Part shown: piece by piece, positions 8,981-18,506 of the stretch
Position numbering within the stretch: the stretch's first letter is position 1
How the letters are laid out: the number at the start of each line of letters is the position of its first letter
Notes under the pieces: model-generated
What the model was told of the DNA's origin: nothing
Databases searched by the model: none
Seen by the model: only the letters and a program-made list of their open reading frames with translations
Source: Planctomycetota bacterium
GTDB lineage: Bacteria; Planctomycetota; GCA-2746535
DNA length: 62,254 bases
NCBI GenBank assembly: GCA_002746535.1
Contig: NVWA01000007.1
Coordinates: forward strand, 132,132-194,385
Direction of reading: 5' to 3'
Position numbers and translations under genes: made by a program

Positions 8981-9952
8981 TTAAAGCTTTTCGTATATGT
9001 CTTCAAAGGTGTTATGATTTTCTTTAAATAGGTTTAGCAGTTTTGGATCAAAGCTTTTTTCTGGATGAATTCTATCGTCACCATTTATGATTATATCAAT
9101 AGTCGTCTCATGGGAGAAGCTAGGTTTATAGGCTCTTTCACTTCTTAATGCATCATATACATCTGCTAATGCAACTATTCTACCCGATAAAGGTATATCA
9201 TCTTTCTTTAACCCATTTGGGTAACCGGAGCCATCCCATTTTTCGTGATGGGATAAAGCAATTTCTTTGGCCATGTTTAAAGAAAAATGGCTTCCAATGA
9301 TCATAGCTCCATATCCAGGATGAGCTTGAATTGCATGAAATTCCTCTTCTGATAGCCTTCCCTTTTTTTGTAATATATCTGGATGGACATTTACTTTTCC
9401 TATATCATGCATTTGAGCAAAACGTTTTATATCTTTACAATATTCATCATCCATTTTTAAAAGTCTAGCAATTAAGAAACTATATTCGTTTACTCTAGCT
9501 ATATGCGCACCTGTTTCACCATCAGAGGCTTGAGATGCTCTAGCAAGTGCAGAAATAGTATAATCAAACGCCTCTTCAATTTCTTCTGATTTTCTTAATT
9601 TACTGTAAACTTCTATTTTGGCATTTAACTCATTCATATCAAAAGGTTTAGTCATGAATTCATGTGCACCAATTTCATAACCTTTTAATTTTTCAGTCAT
9701 ATTGTTGATAACAGATACCAAAATAAAACGGGTGTGCCTTAAGTCGACTTCATCTTTTAATCGTTCAATGACTTCAAATCCATTAAACTTGGGCATTCTA
9801 ATATCAGTGATTAATATATCAGGCTTCTCTTTTAAACATACTTCTATTGCCTCTAATCCGTCTGCAGCTTCAAATATTTCATGCTTGTTCTTTAGTAGTT
9901 TATTCAAACTTTTACGGATAGGTGCGCTGTCATCAGCAAATACAATTCTCAT
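8981..9952 (-). CDS. Response regulator with HD-GYP phosphodiesterase output
   Basis: Residues 1-120 are a receiver domain (FADDSAPIRK acidic pair, LITDIRMP phospho-acceptor Asp, MTKPF Lys). Residues about 140-310 are an HD-GYP domain with MHDIGK, HPGYG and HHEKWDGSGYPNG. Such proteins degrade cyclic di-GMP, or a related dinucleotide, in response to phosphorylation. No partner kinase is adjacent; the gene stands alone with an AT-rich upstream region. Confidence 0.9.
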   Translation of the reverse strand: MRIVFADDSAPIRKSLNKLLKNKHEIFEAADGLEAIEVCLKEKPDILITDIRMPKFNGFEVIERLKDEVDLRHTRFILVSVINNMTEKLKGYEIGAHEFMTKPFDMNELNAKIEVYSKLRKSEEIEEAFDYTISALARASQASDGETGAHIARVNEYSFLIARLLKMDDEYCKDIKRFAQMHDIGKVNVHPDILQKKGRLSEEEFHAIQAHPGYGAMIIGSHFSLNMAKEIALSHHEKWDGSGYPNGLKKDDIPLSGRIVALADVYDALRSERAYKPSFSHETTIDIIINGDDRIHPEKSFDPKLLNLFKENHNTFEDIYEKL

Positions 9953-10104
9953 TTTTATAATTTCAGTAAAAAATTATTTTAACTAAACATAGCTTATTCT
10001 TTTTTATAAAAGAATTCAAATATTTTTGATTAATAATTTTAATTAAATAGTTTCACAAATATTGAAATTAGGTCATAATTAAAATTGTAATACTTATACA
10101 ATGA

Positions 10105-10220
10105 AACTTCTTACCGAGGTTACAGCATCCCTTCACGGCATTTCTCAAACATTGAGGGGAGTAAAAACTCTATGTGGTCTGATTGTAGGGATGCCCTATG
10201 TGGGTATCCGAGAAATGTTT
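10105..10220. ncRNA. Candidate structured RNA island (strand uncertain)
   Basis: A GC-richer block sits inside very AT-rich flanks. Read on the plus strand: CATTTCTC (10139-10146) pairs with GAGAAATG (10210-10217) as an outer stem. Inside it are the hairpins GAGT-AAAA-ACTC (10159-10170) and GGATGCCC-TATGT-GGGTATCC (10189-10209, one G-U). GCATCCCT (10125-10132) can instead pair with AGGGATGC (10187-10194), competing with the last hairpin or forming a pseudoknot-like topology. It matches no RNA family I can name; a short stretch (GGTTACAGC, then CGGCAT) recalls the 3' part of 6S RNA, but the matching 5' half is absent. It lies 95 bases before the SRPBCC gene. Confidence 0.35.
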
Positions 10221-10311
10221 TGATCGCTTATATTTTTGTTCTATAAGTACTATATAATGTTTAGGGTAACATACGGAAATATTTCATTTTGAAAAATCAC
10301 ATTAAAGATTT

Positions 10312-10767
10312 ATGCCTACCATTATTTTAGAAACAAAAATAAGTGCACCCTTAAAAGAGGTGTTCGATATCGCTCGAAGTGTTGATGTGCATATGAAATC
10401 TACTTCTCAAACCAATGAAAAAGCTATTGGTGGAAAAGTTTCTGGTTTGGTTGTGTTAGGAGACGAGATAACATGGCAAGCAAAGCACTTTGGTCTTAAT
10501 CAAAAACTAAAAGTCAAAATCATTGAATTTGAATACTTAAAATCATTCACGGATGAAATGGTTTTTGGTGCGTTTCAATCAATGAAGCATCATCATATAT
10601 TTGAGGAAAAAGAAGATTACGTTTTAATGAAAGATGAATTCATTTATCATGCACCCTTAGGGATACTAGGACGCTTGGCGGAGAAATTATTTCTAACAAA
10701 ATATATGAAGACATTCTTATTGAATCGCAATCAATATTTAAAAGATACTGTCGAAGCGAATAGTTAA
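10312..10767 (+). CDS. SRPBCC-fold (START/polyketide-cyclase-like) protein
   Basis: The 151-residue protein has the typical opening of the SRPBCC superfamily (TIILETKISAPLKEVFDIAR) and alternating strands ending in a long C-terminal helix region. These proteins bind hydrophobic ligands; no specific ligand can be named. It is preceded by a candidate structured RNA and is convergent with the YdcF-like gene. Confidence 0.7.
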   Translation: MPTIILETKISAPLKEVFDIARSVDVHMKSTSQTNEKAIGGKVSGLVVLGDEITWQAKHFGLNQKLKVKIIEFEYLKSFTDEMVFGAFQSMKHHHIFEEKEDYVLMKDEFIYHAPLGILGRLAEKLFLTKYMKTFLLNRNQYLKDTVEANS

Positions 10768-10857
10768 AATATGGTAATTCTAGTCTGTTCATTAAAAATT
10801 TAATGGGCCATTTCTTTTCTATATTTGATTATTTTGGAAGAGTACAAGCTTGGTGGG

Positions 10858-11550
10858 TTATTGAATCATATGGCTGGTATAGCCTTGATTGACTAATTTG
10901 TGATAGGCATCTAAAACATTTTCGGGGACATCTTGGTGTATTTGAAAACCTTTGGCGGGGTATTCGATGATCCTTTGAAGATCACCAACCATAATTTCAA
11001 TCGTGTATCTTAAGCCAATTGGCCCGAAAGGGTATTCTTCTAAAGAAAGCGGTGGGGAGCTAACTAGAAGTTCTTTTTCTGGCCACCATTTTTTGATGGT
11101 GGCGAATGCTCTTCTTTGCATGAATGGTTTTTGTAAAATTAAAAATGTCTTTAAATCTAATTCTTTTTCTTTGAGAATTTTTTCTACGTAGGTTACATTT
11201 TCTCCTGAATTGCTGGCTTTATTTTCGATGATTAATACATCTTCTGGCACACCCATTTGTAGAGCAATTTTTCCGAAGACATCACCTTCTGGTTCTGTGA
11301 AAAACCCTTTCGTAAAATTACCTAGGCCACCAGAAACGATTAAATAATCTGCCCAACCTTCTAAAAATAATTTTGCACCATAGGTTGGGACACGAAGATC
11401 ATTGCTACCCAAAATAAAGATAGCATCACATTTTTTTAATGGATCATTTATACTATGATAATTCCAAAGGACTTTCGCAAGTTCAATATCTTCTAAAGGA
11501 AGTGATTCGTTTTTTAATTCATCTTGTAATGGAGGGTTCTCAAGAATCAT
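10858..11550 (-). CDS. YdcF/ElyC-like DUF218 protein
   Basis: The 230-residue protein carries the DUF218 pattern: AIFILGSND, DYLIVSGGLGN, ENKASNSGENV, and LILQKPFMQRRAFAT. Family members (YdcF, SanA, ElyC) are linked to envelope functions or cofactor binding, but this one has no membrane segment at its N-terminus and may be cytosolic. It lies 93 bases downstream of the kor operon end, beyond a terminator. Confidence 0.8.
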   Translation of the reverse strand: MILENPPLQDELKNESLPLEDIELAKVLWNYHSINDPLKKCDAIFILGSNDLRVPTYGAKLFLEGWADYLIVSGGLGNFTKGFFTEPEGDVFGKIALQMGVPEDVLIIENKASNSGENVTYVEKILKEKELDLKTFLILQKPFMQRRAFATIKKWWPEKELLVSSPPLSLEEYPFGPIGLRYTIEIMVGDLQRIIEYPAKGFQIHQDVPENVLDAYHKLVNQGYTSHMIQ

Positions 11551-11604
11551 AAGTTGTTTTCTGAATACTTTTAAAAGTAATATAAGTAGATTGAGATTTT
11601 ATTA

Positions 11605-11632
11605 TAGAGACGCAGTAAAGACTGCGTCTCTA
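11605..11632 (-). terminator. Terminator hairpin of the nuo-kor operon
   Basis: A perfect 12-bp stem (TAGAGACGCAGT, loop AAAG, and its complement) lies 12 bases after the korB stop. On the minus strand it is followed by an A/T-rich run rather than a pure T tract. It probably ends the long operon. Confidence 0.65.
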
Positions 11633-11643
11633 AATAAATGTAA

Positions 11644-13191
11644 TTATGATTTCGCTTTTTGGCTCATGTATCTCATGAGGCCTTTGACCGAAACAATTTG
11701 TAAGTTACCTTCTTCATCAGTGACTGGTAAATGTCTGAAAGATCCGGCTGACATAGCACTAATCGCATGACTAACAGTGTTTTGCGTATTTAGTACCGTA
11801 GGGTCTTTGGACATGATTGCAGAAACGGGAGTGAATTCCAAATCGATATTCTTCATCATTACTTTTAATGTGATATCTCTTTCTGATAAAATACCAAGGA
11901 CTTTGCCATCTTCAATAACTGGCAAGCAACCGATTTTTTTCTCCAACAATAGTTTGATCGCTACATCTAAAGATTCTTCAGAGCTAACTGTTGCAATTGG
12001 AAATGTTTCCGTTTCTGCTAGCATGGTTTCGATTGTATTGTTCAATGCACCTAGTAAAGGATCACTAGCAATGGCATTTTCACCTTTTTCTAATTCTGAC
12101 ATAATTGTTTGTTCTTCAGAACTAGCAAAGTCATGAATTCTGGTAACCGTTGAGCGGTCACTTTTCTTGCCTTCGTAGACATCCCATGATCCATTACCTG
12201 TAAGTAATTTTTGCAAATCACCCTCACCTTTTGCTTTGGTGGCTTCATCGATTTGTGCTACTAACATGTCTTCGAATACAGATCTGTTTTCTACGGATTT
12301 AAAAACACCCATAGGTACAGGGGCTTCAGGATGACGCAATCGCGAAATGGCATAAGTTAATCCTGGAGGGGCATTTCTTGGATCATGAACAACAATGTCA
12401 TCCAACGTAATTCCATCTTCACCGATATTTACCATTTCCATTCCTTTAGAGCTATACTTAACTCCTTTGTCTCTGTCTTTTCCAAAGATGAGTGGTTTGC
12501 CTTCTTCTAATACAAGCGTGTTATCATCTCGAACACTTCTTCCTAGAAAATCTTCAAATGTTTTGTCATTGAAAATGACACAATTTTGTAAAATTTCTAC
12601 AAATGAGCAACCTTTGTGTGATGCTGCTGCTTTTAAAATTTGATTCATGTGTTTAGGATTTCCATCAGATGTTCTAGCAACGAAAGTAGCTTCAGCAGCT
12701 AGTGCTAGAGAAATCGGATTGATGGGATGATCAATAGAACCCATTGGGCTTGTTTTAGTTTTAGTACCTTGCTCAGATGTTGGCGAATATTGCCCTTTTG
12801 TAAGGCCATAGATTTCATTGTTAAATAATAAAACATTGATATCTACGTTTCTTCTCATGAGATGCATAAAGTGATTGCCTCCAATACTCAAAGCATCACC
12901 ATCACCTGTAATCATCCAAACAGATAAATCTGGATTCGTTACTTTAACACCAGTGGCAACAGTTGGTGCTCTACCATGAATTGTGTGGAATCCATAAGTG
13001 TTCATGTAGTATGGGAAACGGCTTGAGCAACCGATACCGCTAACAACGACAATGTTTTCTCTTTGAATACCAATTTCAGGTAAAGTTTTTTGCAGAGCAT
13101 TTAAAATTGAATAATCTCCACAACCTGGGCACCATCTAACATCTGCAGGTGCTACGAAATCTTTTTTAGAAAGTTTTACTGATTCAGTCAT
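11644..13191 (-). CDS. korB: 2-oxoacid:ferredoxin oxidoreductase beta subunit with C-terminal CBS pair
   Basis: The N-terminal about 300 residues are the thiamine-diphosphate subunit: WCPGCGD (residues 20-26) binding a cluster, GIGCSSR, ITGDGDALSIGG (TPP site) and NNEIYGLTKGQ. Ordinary KorB proteins are 280-370 residues; this one is 515 because residues about 395-515 add two CBS motifs (LSERDITLKVM, FRHLPV). The start is taken at 13191, with AGGA eight bases upstream and ten bases after the korA stop; the frame is open to 13230. It oxidises 2-oxoglutarate or another 2-oxoacid, reducing ferredoxin. No delta-ferredoxin subunit is encoded here. Confidence 0.87.
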   Translation of the reverse strand: MTESVKLSKKDFVAPADVRWCPGCGDYSILNALQKTLPEIGIQRENIVVVSGIGCSSRFPYYMNTYGFHTIHGRAPTVATGVKVTNPDLSVWMITGDGDALSIGGNHFMHLMRRNVDINVLLFNNEIYGLTKGQYSPTSEQGTKTKTSPMGSIDHPINPISLALAAEATFVARTSDGNPKHMNQILKAAASHKGCSFVEILQNCVIFNDKTFEDFLGRSVRDDNTLVLEEGKPLIFGKDRDKGVKYSSKGMEMVNIGEDGITLDDIVVHDPRNAPPGLTYAISRLRHPEAPVPMGVFKSVENRSVFEDMLVAQIDEATKAKGEGDLQKLLTGNGSWDVYEGKKSDRSTVTRIHDFASSEEQTIMSELEKGENAIASDPLLGALNNTIETMLAETETFPIATVSSEESLDVAIKLLLEKKIGCLPVIEDGKVLGILSERDITLKVMMKNIDLEFTPVSAIMSKDPTVLNTQNTVSHAISAMSAGSFRHLPVTDEEGNLQIVSVKGLMRYMSQKAKS

Positions 13192-13201
13192 TTTCATATT
13201 C

Positions 13202-15037
13202 CTATAATAAAGATCTAATTTTAGATTCAAGTTCAGCGACAGTAAAAGGTTTCCCTTGTACTTTATTTAATCCAATAGTGTCAACCAAATATTTACTTCT
13301 GATAATCATATCTAGTTGCCCATTGTTTAATTCTGGGATTAGCACATAATCATATTTTTTGATTATATCACCAAGATCATTTGGTAGTGGGTTAATATGG
13401 CGTAAATGAACATAGCCAATTGGAGCTCCTTGATGTATAAGATTACCAACGGCGGTTGCAATTGAACCATAAGTACCTCCCCAGCCAATAATCAAAACAC
13501 GCCCTTTTTTCTTGCCCATGATCTCTAATGGATCATAGTCATTTGAAATGCCTGCAATTTTAGCGGCTCTTATATCAGTCATTTCTTGGTGGTTTTCAGG
13601 ATTATAGCTTACATCTCCCGCATGATTTTTTTCAAGCCCACCAAGTCGGTGTTGATTTCCTAGATCTCCAGGGAAAGCAAGTTGTCTGGCAAGGGTTTCA
13701 GGATCTCTTTTATAAGGGATATAGTCGCTGTCAATAGGAGCTTCTTCTATTTTTATAGATGGTAGATCCTTAGCAATTGGTACTTGCCATGGTTCGGCGC
13801 CATTGGCGATATAACCATCGCTCAATAAAACGACAGGAGTTCTATATTTTAATGCTATTCTAATGGCTTCAAAAGTAGCATAGAAACAATCGCCTGGGCT
13901 AGATGCGGCTACTACTGGCATAGGAGATTCACCATTACGACCAAAGAGAACTTGTAGTAAATCTGATTGTTCTGTTTTTGTTGGTAAACCAGTACTTGGG
14001 CCACCTCGCTGAACATCAATTACCAATAATGGTAATTCTGTTATACAGGCTAATCCCATGAATTCTGATTTTAAACAGATGCCAGGACCACTAGTTGTTG
14101 TGACGGCCAATGCTCCGGTAAATGCAGCGCCAAGAGCAATGCCAATAGCTGCAATTTCATCTTCTGCTTGAACTATTTTAACGCCATAATTTTTCAATTT
14201 CGCTAGACCTTCTAGAATTGATGTAGCTGGTGTAATAGGGTAGCTACCAATGACGATATTCCTGTCGCATTTTTTAGATGCTGCAACAATACCTAAAACC
14301 ATCGCTTCAGAACCAGTAATTTTTCGATAGGTTCCATTTTCAACGGGTGCCTTGGCAACGGTGTATCGCGTTAATCCAACTTCAGTTGTTTCTCCAAAAT
14401 AATAACCTGCTTTTAAAACAGAGGTGTTTGATTCGATGATAAGTTCTTTGCCACTCCATTTTTCACTGATCCATTTCATTGTGACATCTAGATCACGGCC
14501 ATAAATCCAAAGGACAAAACCAAGTGCAAAAAAGTTTCGGCACTTTGCTTTACCAGCAGGTTTTAAAGGAGTGTCTTCCAATGCTTTATCTGTCATGGTA
14601 TTGATGTCTACTTTAACAACTCTATATTTCTCATAAAGTTTTTCATCATCCAATGGATTACTTTCATAACTAGCCTTTTTTAGATTTGCGGCTGTAAAAG
14701 CACCTTCGTTTACGATTAACAAACCCTTGTCGGTTAATGCATCCAAGTTTGTTTTTAATGCTGCAGGATTCATTGCCACTAAAGCATCTGGAGCATCACC
14801 TGGTGTTAAAATTTCTTGGCTACCAAATTGAATTTGATAACCAGAGACACCAGGTAGTGTGCCGGCTGGGGCTCTAATTTCTGCAGGAAAATCTGGAAAA
14901 GTTGCAATGTCATTGCCGGCGAAAATAGCGCTTTCGCTGAATCTTTCACCAATCGTTTGCATACCATCCCCAGAGTCACCAGCAAATCTAATGACCACCT
15001 GTTCTACTTCTTGAAGTTCTTGTTTTTTGACTACCAT
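13202..15037 (-). CDS. korA: 2-oxoacid:ferredoxin oxidoreductase alpha subunit (gamma-alpha fusion)
   Basis: The 611-residue protein has an N-terminal gamma domain (IRFAGDSGDGMQTIGE, coenzyme-A-proximal) followed by the alpha domain (GSEAMVLGIVAASKKCDRN, YPITPATSI, QAEDEIAAIG, TTTSGPG, QRGGPSTGLPTKTEQSDLL). This fused form is typical of KorA-type enzymes. It starts three bases after the CBS-protein stop, with a GGTGG ribosome site. Substrate choice between 2-oxoglutarate and others cannot be fixed by eye. It is in the same transcript as the complex I genes. Confidence 0.88.
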   Translation of the reverse strand: MVVKKQELQEVEQVVIRFAGDSGDGMQTIGERFSESAIFAGNDIATFPDFPAEIRAPAGTLPGVSGYQIQFGSQEILTPGDAPDALVAMNPAALKTNLDALTDKGLLIVNEGAFTAANLKKASYESNPLDDEKLYEKYRVVKVDINTMTDKALEDTPLKPAGKAKCRNFFALGFVLWIYGRDLDVTMKWISEKWSGKELIIESNTSVLKAGYYFGETTEVGLTRYTVAKAPVENGTYRKITGSEAMVLGIVAASKKCDRNIVIGSYPITPATSILEGLAKLKNYGVKIVQAEDEIAAIGIALGAAFTGALAVTTTSGPGICLKSEFMGLACITELPLLVIDVQRGGPSTGLPTKTEQSDLLQVLFGRNGESPMPVVAASSPGDCFYATFEAIRIALKYRTPVVLLSDGYIANGAEPWQVPIAKDLPSIKIEEAPIDSDYIPYKRDPETLARQLAFPGDLGNQHRLGGLEKNHAGDVSYNPENHQEMTDIRAAKIAGISNDYDPLEIMGKKKGRVLIIGWGGTYGSIATAVGNLIHQGAPIGYVHLRHINPLPNDLGDIIKKYDYVLIPELNNGQLDMIIRSKYLVDTIGLNKVQGKPFTVAELESKIRSLL

Positions 15038-15040
15038 TTT

Positions 15041-15514
15041 TTATCCACCTGAAATTGTTTTTGATACTTGGTTTGCATTAGGAGGTAAGTATAGAACCTC
15101 TTTAGGCAATTGTTCTGCAATATAATCAGAAAGAACTCTTACTGATAATAATCCTTCGAGTTGATTGTCTCCATCAAATACGGGCATATGTCTAAAGCGG
15201 TGTGTGCCAAATCTTTCAACCGCCTCAAGCACAGTGTTTGTCGATTTAATGGAAACTAAATCTTTTGCCATGACGGAACTTACGGCTACGTTATCTTTGA
15301 AGTCGACGCCGTAAACTTTTTCAATGAGATCTCTTTCAGTGAAAATTCCACAAACTTTTCCGCCGTCATCTAAAATGAGCGAGCAGCTTGTCTTTTTCTT
15401 TTGCATGGCTGTTAACGTTTGACGAATTGATGTTGATGCATTCATCAATAATGGTTTTTGTAAAGGCAGGTATTTTATTAGTTCCTGCCAAAAGGTTGCT
15501 GTCTTATTTGTCAT
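15041..15514 (-). CDS. Stand-alone CBS-pair protein
   Basis: The 157-residue protein consists almost wholly of two CBS motifs (SLILDDGGKVCGIFTERDL and MAKDLVSIKS...FRHMPVFDGD). ATG 15514 follows AGGAG by five bases; a GTG two codons earlier is too close to that site. It is clearly related to the CBS pair fused to KorB (shared ERD, MxKD and FRHxPV). CBS pairs usually bind AMP, ADP, ATP or SAM. Its place between nuoN and korA suggests it senses energy state for the enzyme complex. Confidence 0.85.
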   Translation of the reverse strand: MTNKTATFWQELIKYLPLQKPLLMNASTSIRQTLTAMQKKKTSCSLILDDGGKVCGIFTERDLIEKVYGVDFKDNVAVSSVMAKDLVSIKSTNTVLEAVERFGTHRFRHMPVFDGDNQLEGLLSVRVLSDYIAEQLPKEVLYLPPNANQVSKTISGG

Positions 15515-15568
15515 AAGCACTCCTAGAATAAATGAAACAAAATATTAAATAAATGTTAGAAAGTTTCT

Positions 15569-17005
15569 TCATGATAAATTTACCAGTTCTGAAACTCGGT
15601 TATAAAAAATTGGTATTAAGCCTATTAAAACTACTCCAGTACCTAAAATAGATAAATTTATTTTTTGCAAGGTGTTCAAATGCAATGGTGGCTGATTTTC
15701 ATCAGGTTTGTTTATATAAGCTTCTTTGATGATTAATAAATAATAATAAAGTGATACTGTCGAATTTAGTGCTCCCACAAGAACCATCCAGTAATATCCT
15801 TCTTTCGCAGCACTAGCAAATAAAATAAACTTACCGGTAAAACCTGCAAAAGGTGGTATGCCTGCTAGTGAAAACATACACATCATTAATAGGGCAGCCA
15901 ACATAGGCTTTTCTTTACTAAGTCCTCTTAAGGATGAAAAGCTTTCAGTTCTTTTTTGTCCAATGATTGAAAAGATGAAAAAGGTGCAGACATTGGTAAA
16001 CATGAATACAAATAAATAAAAGATGATGCTCGATTGTGCGAATTCACCTTTACCTAAAAAGCCTACTAAAATATACCCCGCTTGGGCAATGGAAGAATAA
16101 GCCATGAAACGTCGTAATTCTTTTTGTCTCATAGCACCTAAATTACCAATAACCATCGATAAACAAGCCAAAACGATTAGTAGTGTATTTGTCTCTTGGT
16201 GAATGGCGCTAAGTGGTCCGTAAATCAAAAGCATTAAAGCCGTGACGGCAACTGATTTAGAACCAACCGATAAAAATGTAGTGACAGGAGTAGGTGCCCC
16301 TTGGTAAACATCTGGAGCCCACATATGGAAAGGTGCTAGTCCCAATTTAAATCCGAGTGAAGATAAGATTAAAATAAATCCAATCCAGATAAAAGGATCT
16401 CTTGGATTATTCACAACAAAATTAGTGATATCCTCGAAACCAACATAACCTACGGCACCATAAATAAATGAAAACCCAAATAAACCAATGGCTGTAGATA
16501 CGGAACCCATGACGATATATTTAATGGCAGCTTCCGTTGAGCTTCGATCATCTTTGTAAAATGAGGATAAAATATATAAAGGAATTGTTGATAATTCAAT
16601 GCCAACGAACAATGAAATCATATCACCGGCTGAAGCAACGGTGTACATACCGAAAGTACAAAAAATCATAAGAGCCATGAATTCACTGTGTCGATTCATT
16701 TTGCCTCTTAAATTGCCACCAGCAGTGAAATAACTTTTGGATAATAAAATTGAAAAGAGACAAGCTAGTGTGAATAAAAGTTTCATGATGGTACTAATGC
16801 CGTTGATCGTGTAAGTGCCAAAGCCAACCATATAGTCCCCAGGCGGCGGTGTTTGGGTAATTAGAATGACAGCTATACTTGCCAGCCCCAACCATGACAT
16901 TAAAAATGGTGCATTAGATTCTTCATCTTGAGGAAGTATTAAATCAACTGCTAACACGCCAATTGCTAAGATTAAGATTAACATATCTGGATATAAGAAA
17001 TTCAT
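15569..17005 (-). CDS. nuoN: NADH-quinone oxidoreductase subunit N
   Basis: A 478-residue antiporter-like subunit with about 14 membrane segments. Landmarks are IKYIVMGSVSTAIGLFG, the proton-channel Lys in GFKLGLAPFHMWAPDVYQGAPTP, and AYSSIAQAGYILVG. It is the last nuo gene in the operon, followed 48 bases later by the CBS protein. Confidence 0.93.
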   Translation of the reverse strand: MNFLYPDMLILILAIGVLAVDLILPQDEESNAPFLMSWLGLASIAVILITQTPPPGDYMVGFGTYTINGISTIMKLLFTLACLFSILLSKSYFTAGGNLRGKMNRHSEFMALMIFCTFGMYTVASAGDMISLFVGIELSTIPLYILSSFYKDDRSSTEAAIKYIVMGSVSTAIGLFGFSFIYGAVGYVGFEDITNFVVNNPRDPFIWIGFILILSSLGFKLGLAPFHMWAPDVYQGAPTPVTTFLSVGSKSVAVTALMLLIYGPLSAIHQETNTLLIVLACLSMVIGNLGAMRQKELRRFMAYSSIAQAGYILVGFLGKGEFAQSSIIFYLFVFMFTNVCTFFIFSIIGQKRTESFSSLRGLSKEKPMLAALLMMCMFSLAGIPPFAGFTGKFILFASAAKEGYYWMVLVGALNSTVSLYYYLLIIKEAYINKPDENQPPLHLNTLQKINLSILGTGVVLIGLIPIFYNRVSELVNLS

Positions 17006-17007
17006 GA

Positions 17008-18504
17008 TCAGCGCCCCACAGCTTTAAAAATGGGTTCAATACTATGATTCACGATTTCAATTATCCAGCCCGGTGAAATACCAAAGGCAAATAAACAAAA
17101 CAGGAGAATAATGACCGGTATTTTTTCTATGTAAGTTGCATCTTCAAGTTTTTCGAATTCAGGATTTAATGGCCCCATTAACATTTGGTTGGCGGCTCTT
17201 AAAACATATACCGCTGTGACAACAATAGATAATATTGCTAAAACAGTACAAACTCTGTTGACAATATTTCCATTCTCAAAAGCTCCCACAAAAATGGTGA
17301 CTTCAGCAACGAACCCTGATAAGCCAGGTAAACCTAAGCTGGCCAATCCCGCAATAATAAAGGCTACACCTAAGAAGGGGATTCTTTGCATCAGACCTCC
17401 CATATCGCCCATAATTCTCGTATGTGTTCTGCCGTATATCATTCCGATTAAACAAAAGAAGAGAGCTGTCATCAAGCCATGTGAGATCATTTGCAATACG
17501 GCTCCTTGAAATGCCGTTTGTGTCATTGCTGCAAAGGCAAATAAAACGAAACCGCAATGAGAAACAGAAGAGTAGGCGGTAACATATTTTAAATCAGTTT
17601 GCTTGATGGCAGCGAAGGCGCCATAACAAATATTTATAGTTGTTAATATTAAGAACACGCTCATCCATTCGTTGCACCCTTCAGGGCAAAGAAAAATAGC
17701 TACTCGTAAACATCCATAACCACCCAGTTTCATGAGTACACCGGCATGTAACATTGATACAGCCGTAGGGGCACTAGCATGTCCATCCGGCGACCAGGTA
17801 TGGAATGGGAATAACGCTCCCAAAATACCGAAGCCTAGAAACAGGGCTGGAAAAGCCCAATACTGAAATGATTCCGGTAAGTTCGTTTGGGCGATTACCA
17901 TAATATCAAATGAATTAGCTTCAAAATATAATCCTAAAATACCAGCGAGGATTAGTGCTGAGCCTCCGACCAACATTAGGGTCAATTTCATGGCTGCGTA
18001 TTCTTTTTTGCCTGTACCCCATAGGCCAATCAATAAGTACATTGGTAGCACAGCAACTTCATAAAACAAAAAGAAGGTGAATAAATCAAAGGATATGAAC
18101 ACACCAAAGACTCCGGCCACTAATATGTTCAGCATAATGAAAAACTCTTTGGTTTGATCTTTTAAACCCCAACTGGCTAGGACACCACAGAAAACAACAA
18201 TACCTGTTAACAACATCATTAAAATAGAGATGCCATCAACACCAATATTGTATTCGATATTTAATTTGCCGAACCACGGAACCTTTTTGGCAAAGTATAA
18301 ACCATTGGCATCACCAAGACCAGCATGCATGGCGTTTACAAATCGAACGGTTAAATAAATGACAAGGCTGAGATTGATGCCGCTGCCAATTAAGTTAAAT
18401 CTCTTAATGCTCGAGTCATTTTCTTTTGGGATAAAGATTGTAAATAGGGCTATTAGAAAAGGGATAACCCAAGTTGCTGTTAATAAGGTAGATTCTGCCA
18501 TCAT
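17008..18504 (-). CDS. nuoM: NADH-quinone oxidoreductase subunit M
   Basis: A 498-residue proton-pumping subunit. It has the NuoM block VLPMYLLIGLWGTGKKEYAA with the conserved Glu in LFYEVAVLPMY, HTWSPDGHASAPTAVSMLHAG, and AYSSVSHCGFVLFA. It lies two bases from nuoL and two from nuoN, so translation is coupled. Confidence 0.94.
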   Translation of the reverse strand: MMAESTLLTATWVIPFLIALFTIFIPKENDSSIKRFNLIGSGINLSLVIYLTVRFVNAMHAGLGDANGLYFAKKVPWFGKLNIEYNIGVDGISILMMLLTGIVVFCGVLASWGLKDQTKEFFIMLNILVAGVFGVFISFDLFTFFLFYEVAVLPMYLLIGLWGTGKKEYAAMKLTLMLVGGSALILAGILGLYFEANSFDIMVIAQTNLPESFQYWAFPALFLGFGILGALFPFHTWSPDGHASAPTAVSMLHAGVLMKLGGYGCLRVAIFLCPEGCNEWMSVFLILTTINICYGAFAAIKQTDLKYVTAYSSVSHCGFVLFAFAAMTQTAFQGAVLQMISHGLMTALFFCLIGMIYGRTHTRIMGDMGGLMQRIPFLGVAFIIAGLASLGLPGLSGFVAEVTIFVGAFENGNIVNRVCTVLAILSIVVTAVYVLRAANQMLMGPLNPEFEKLEDATYIEKIPVIILLFCLFAFGISPGWIIEIVNHSIEPIFKAVGR

Positions 18505-18506
18505 AT

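Noticed and set aside
10105..10220. Assignment of this island as 6S RNA
   Set aside because: A short 3'-like similarity exists, but no matching 5' arm lies about 180 bases upstream, and the visible pairings do not give the 6S open-bubble rod.
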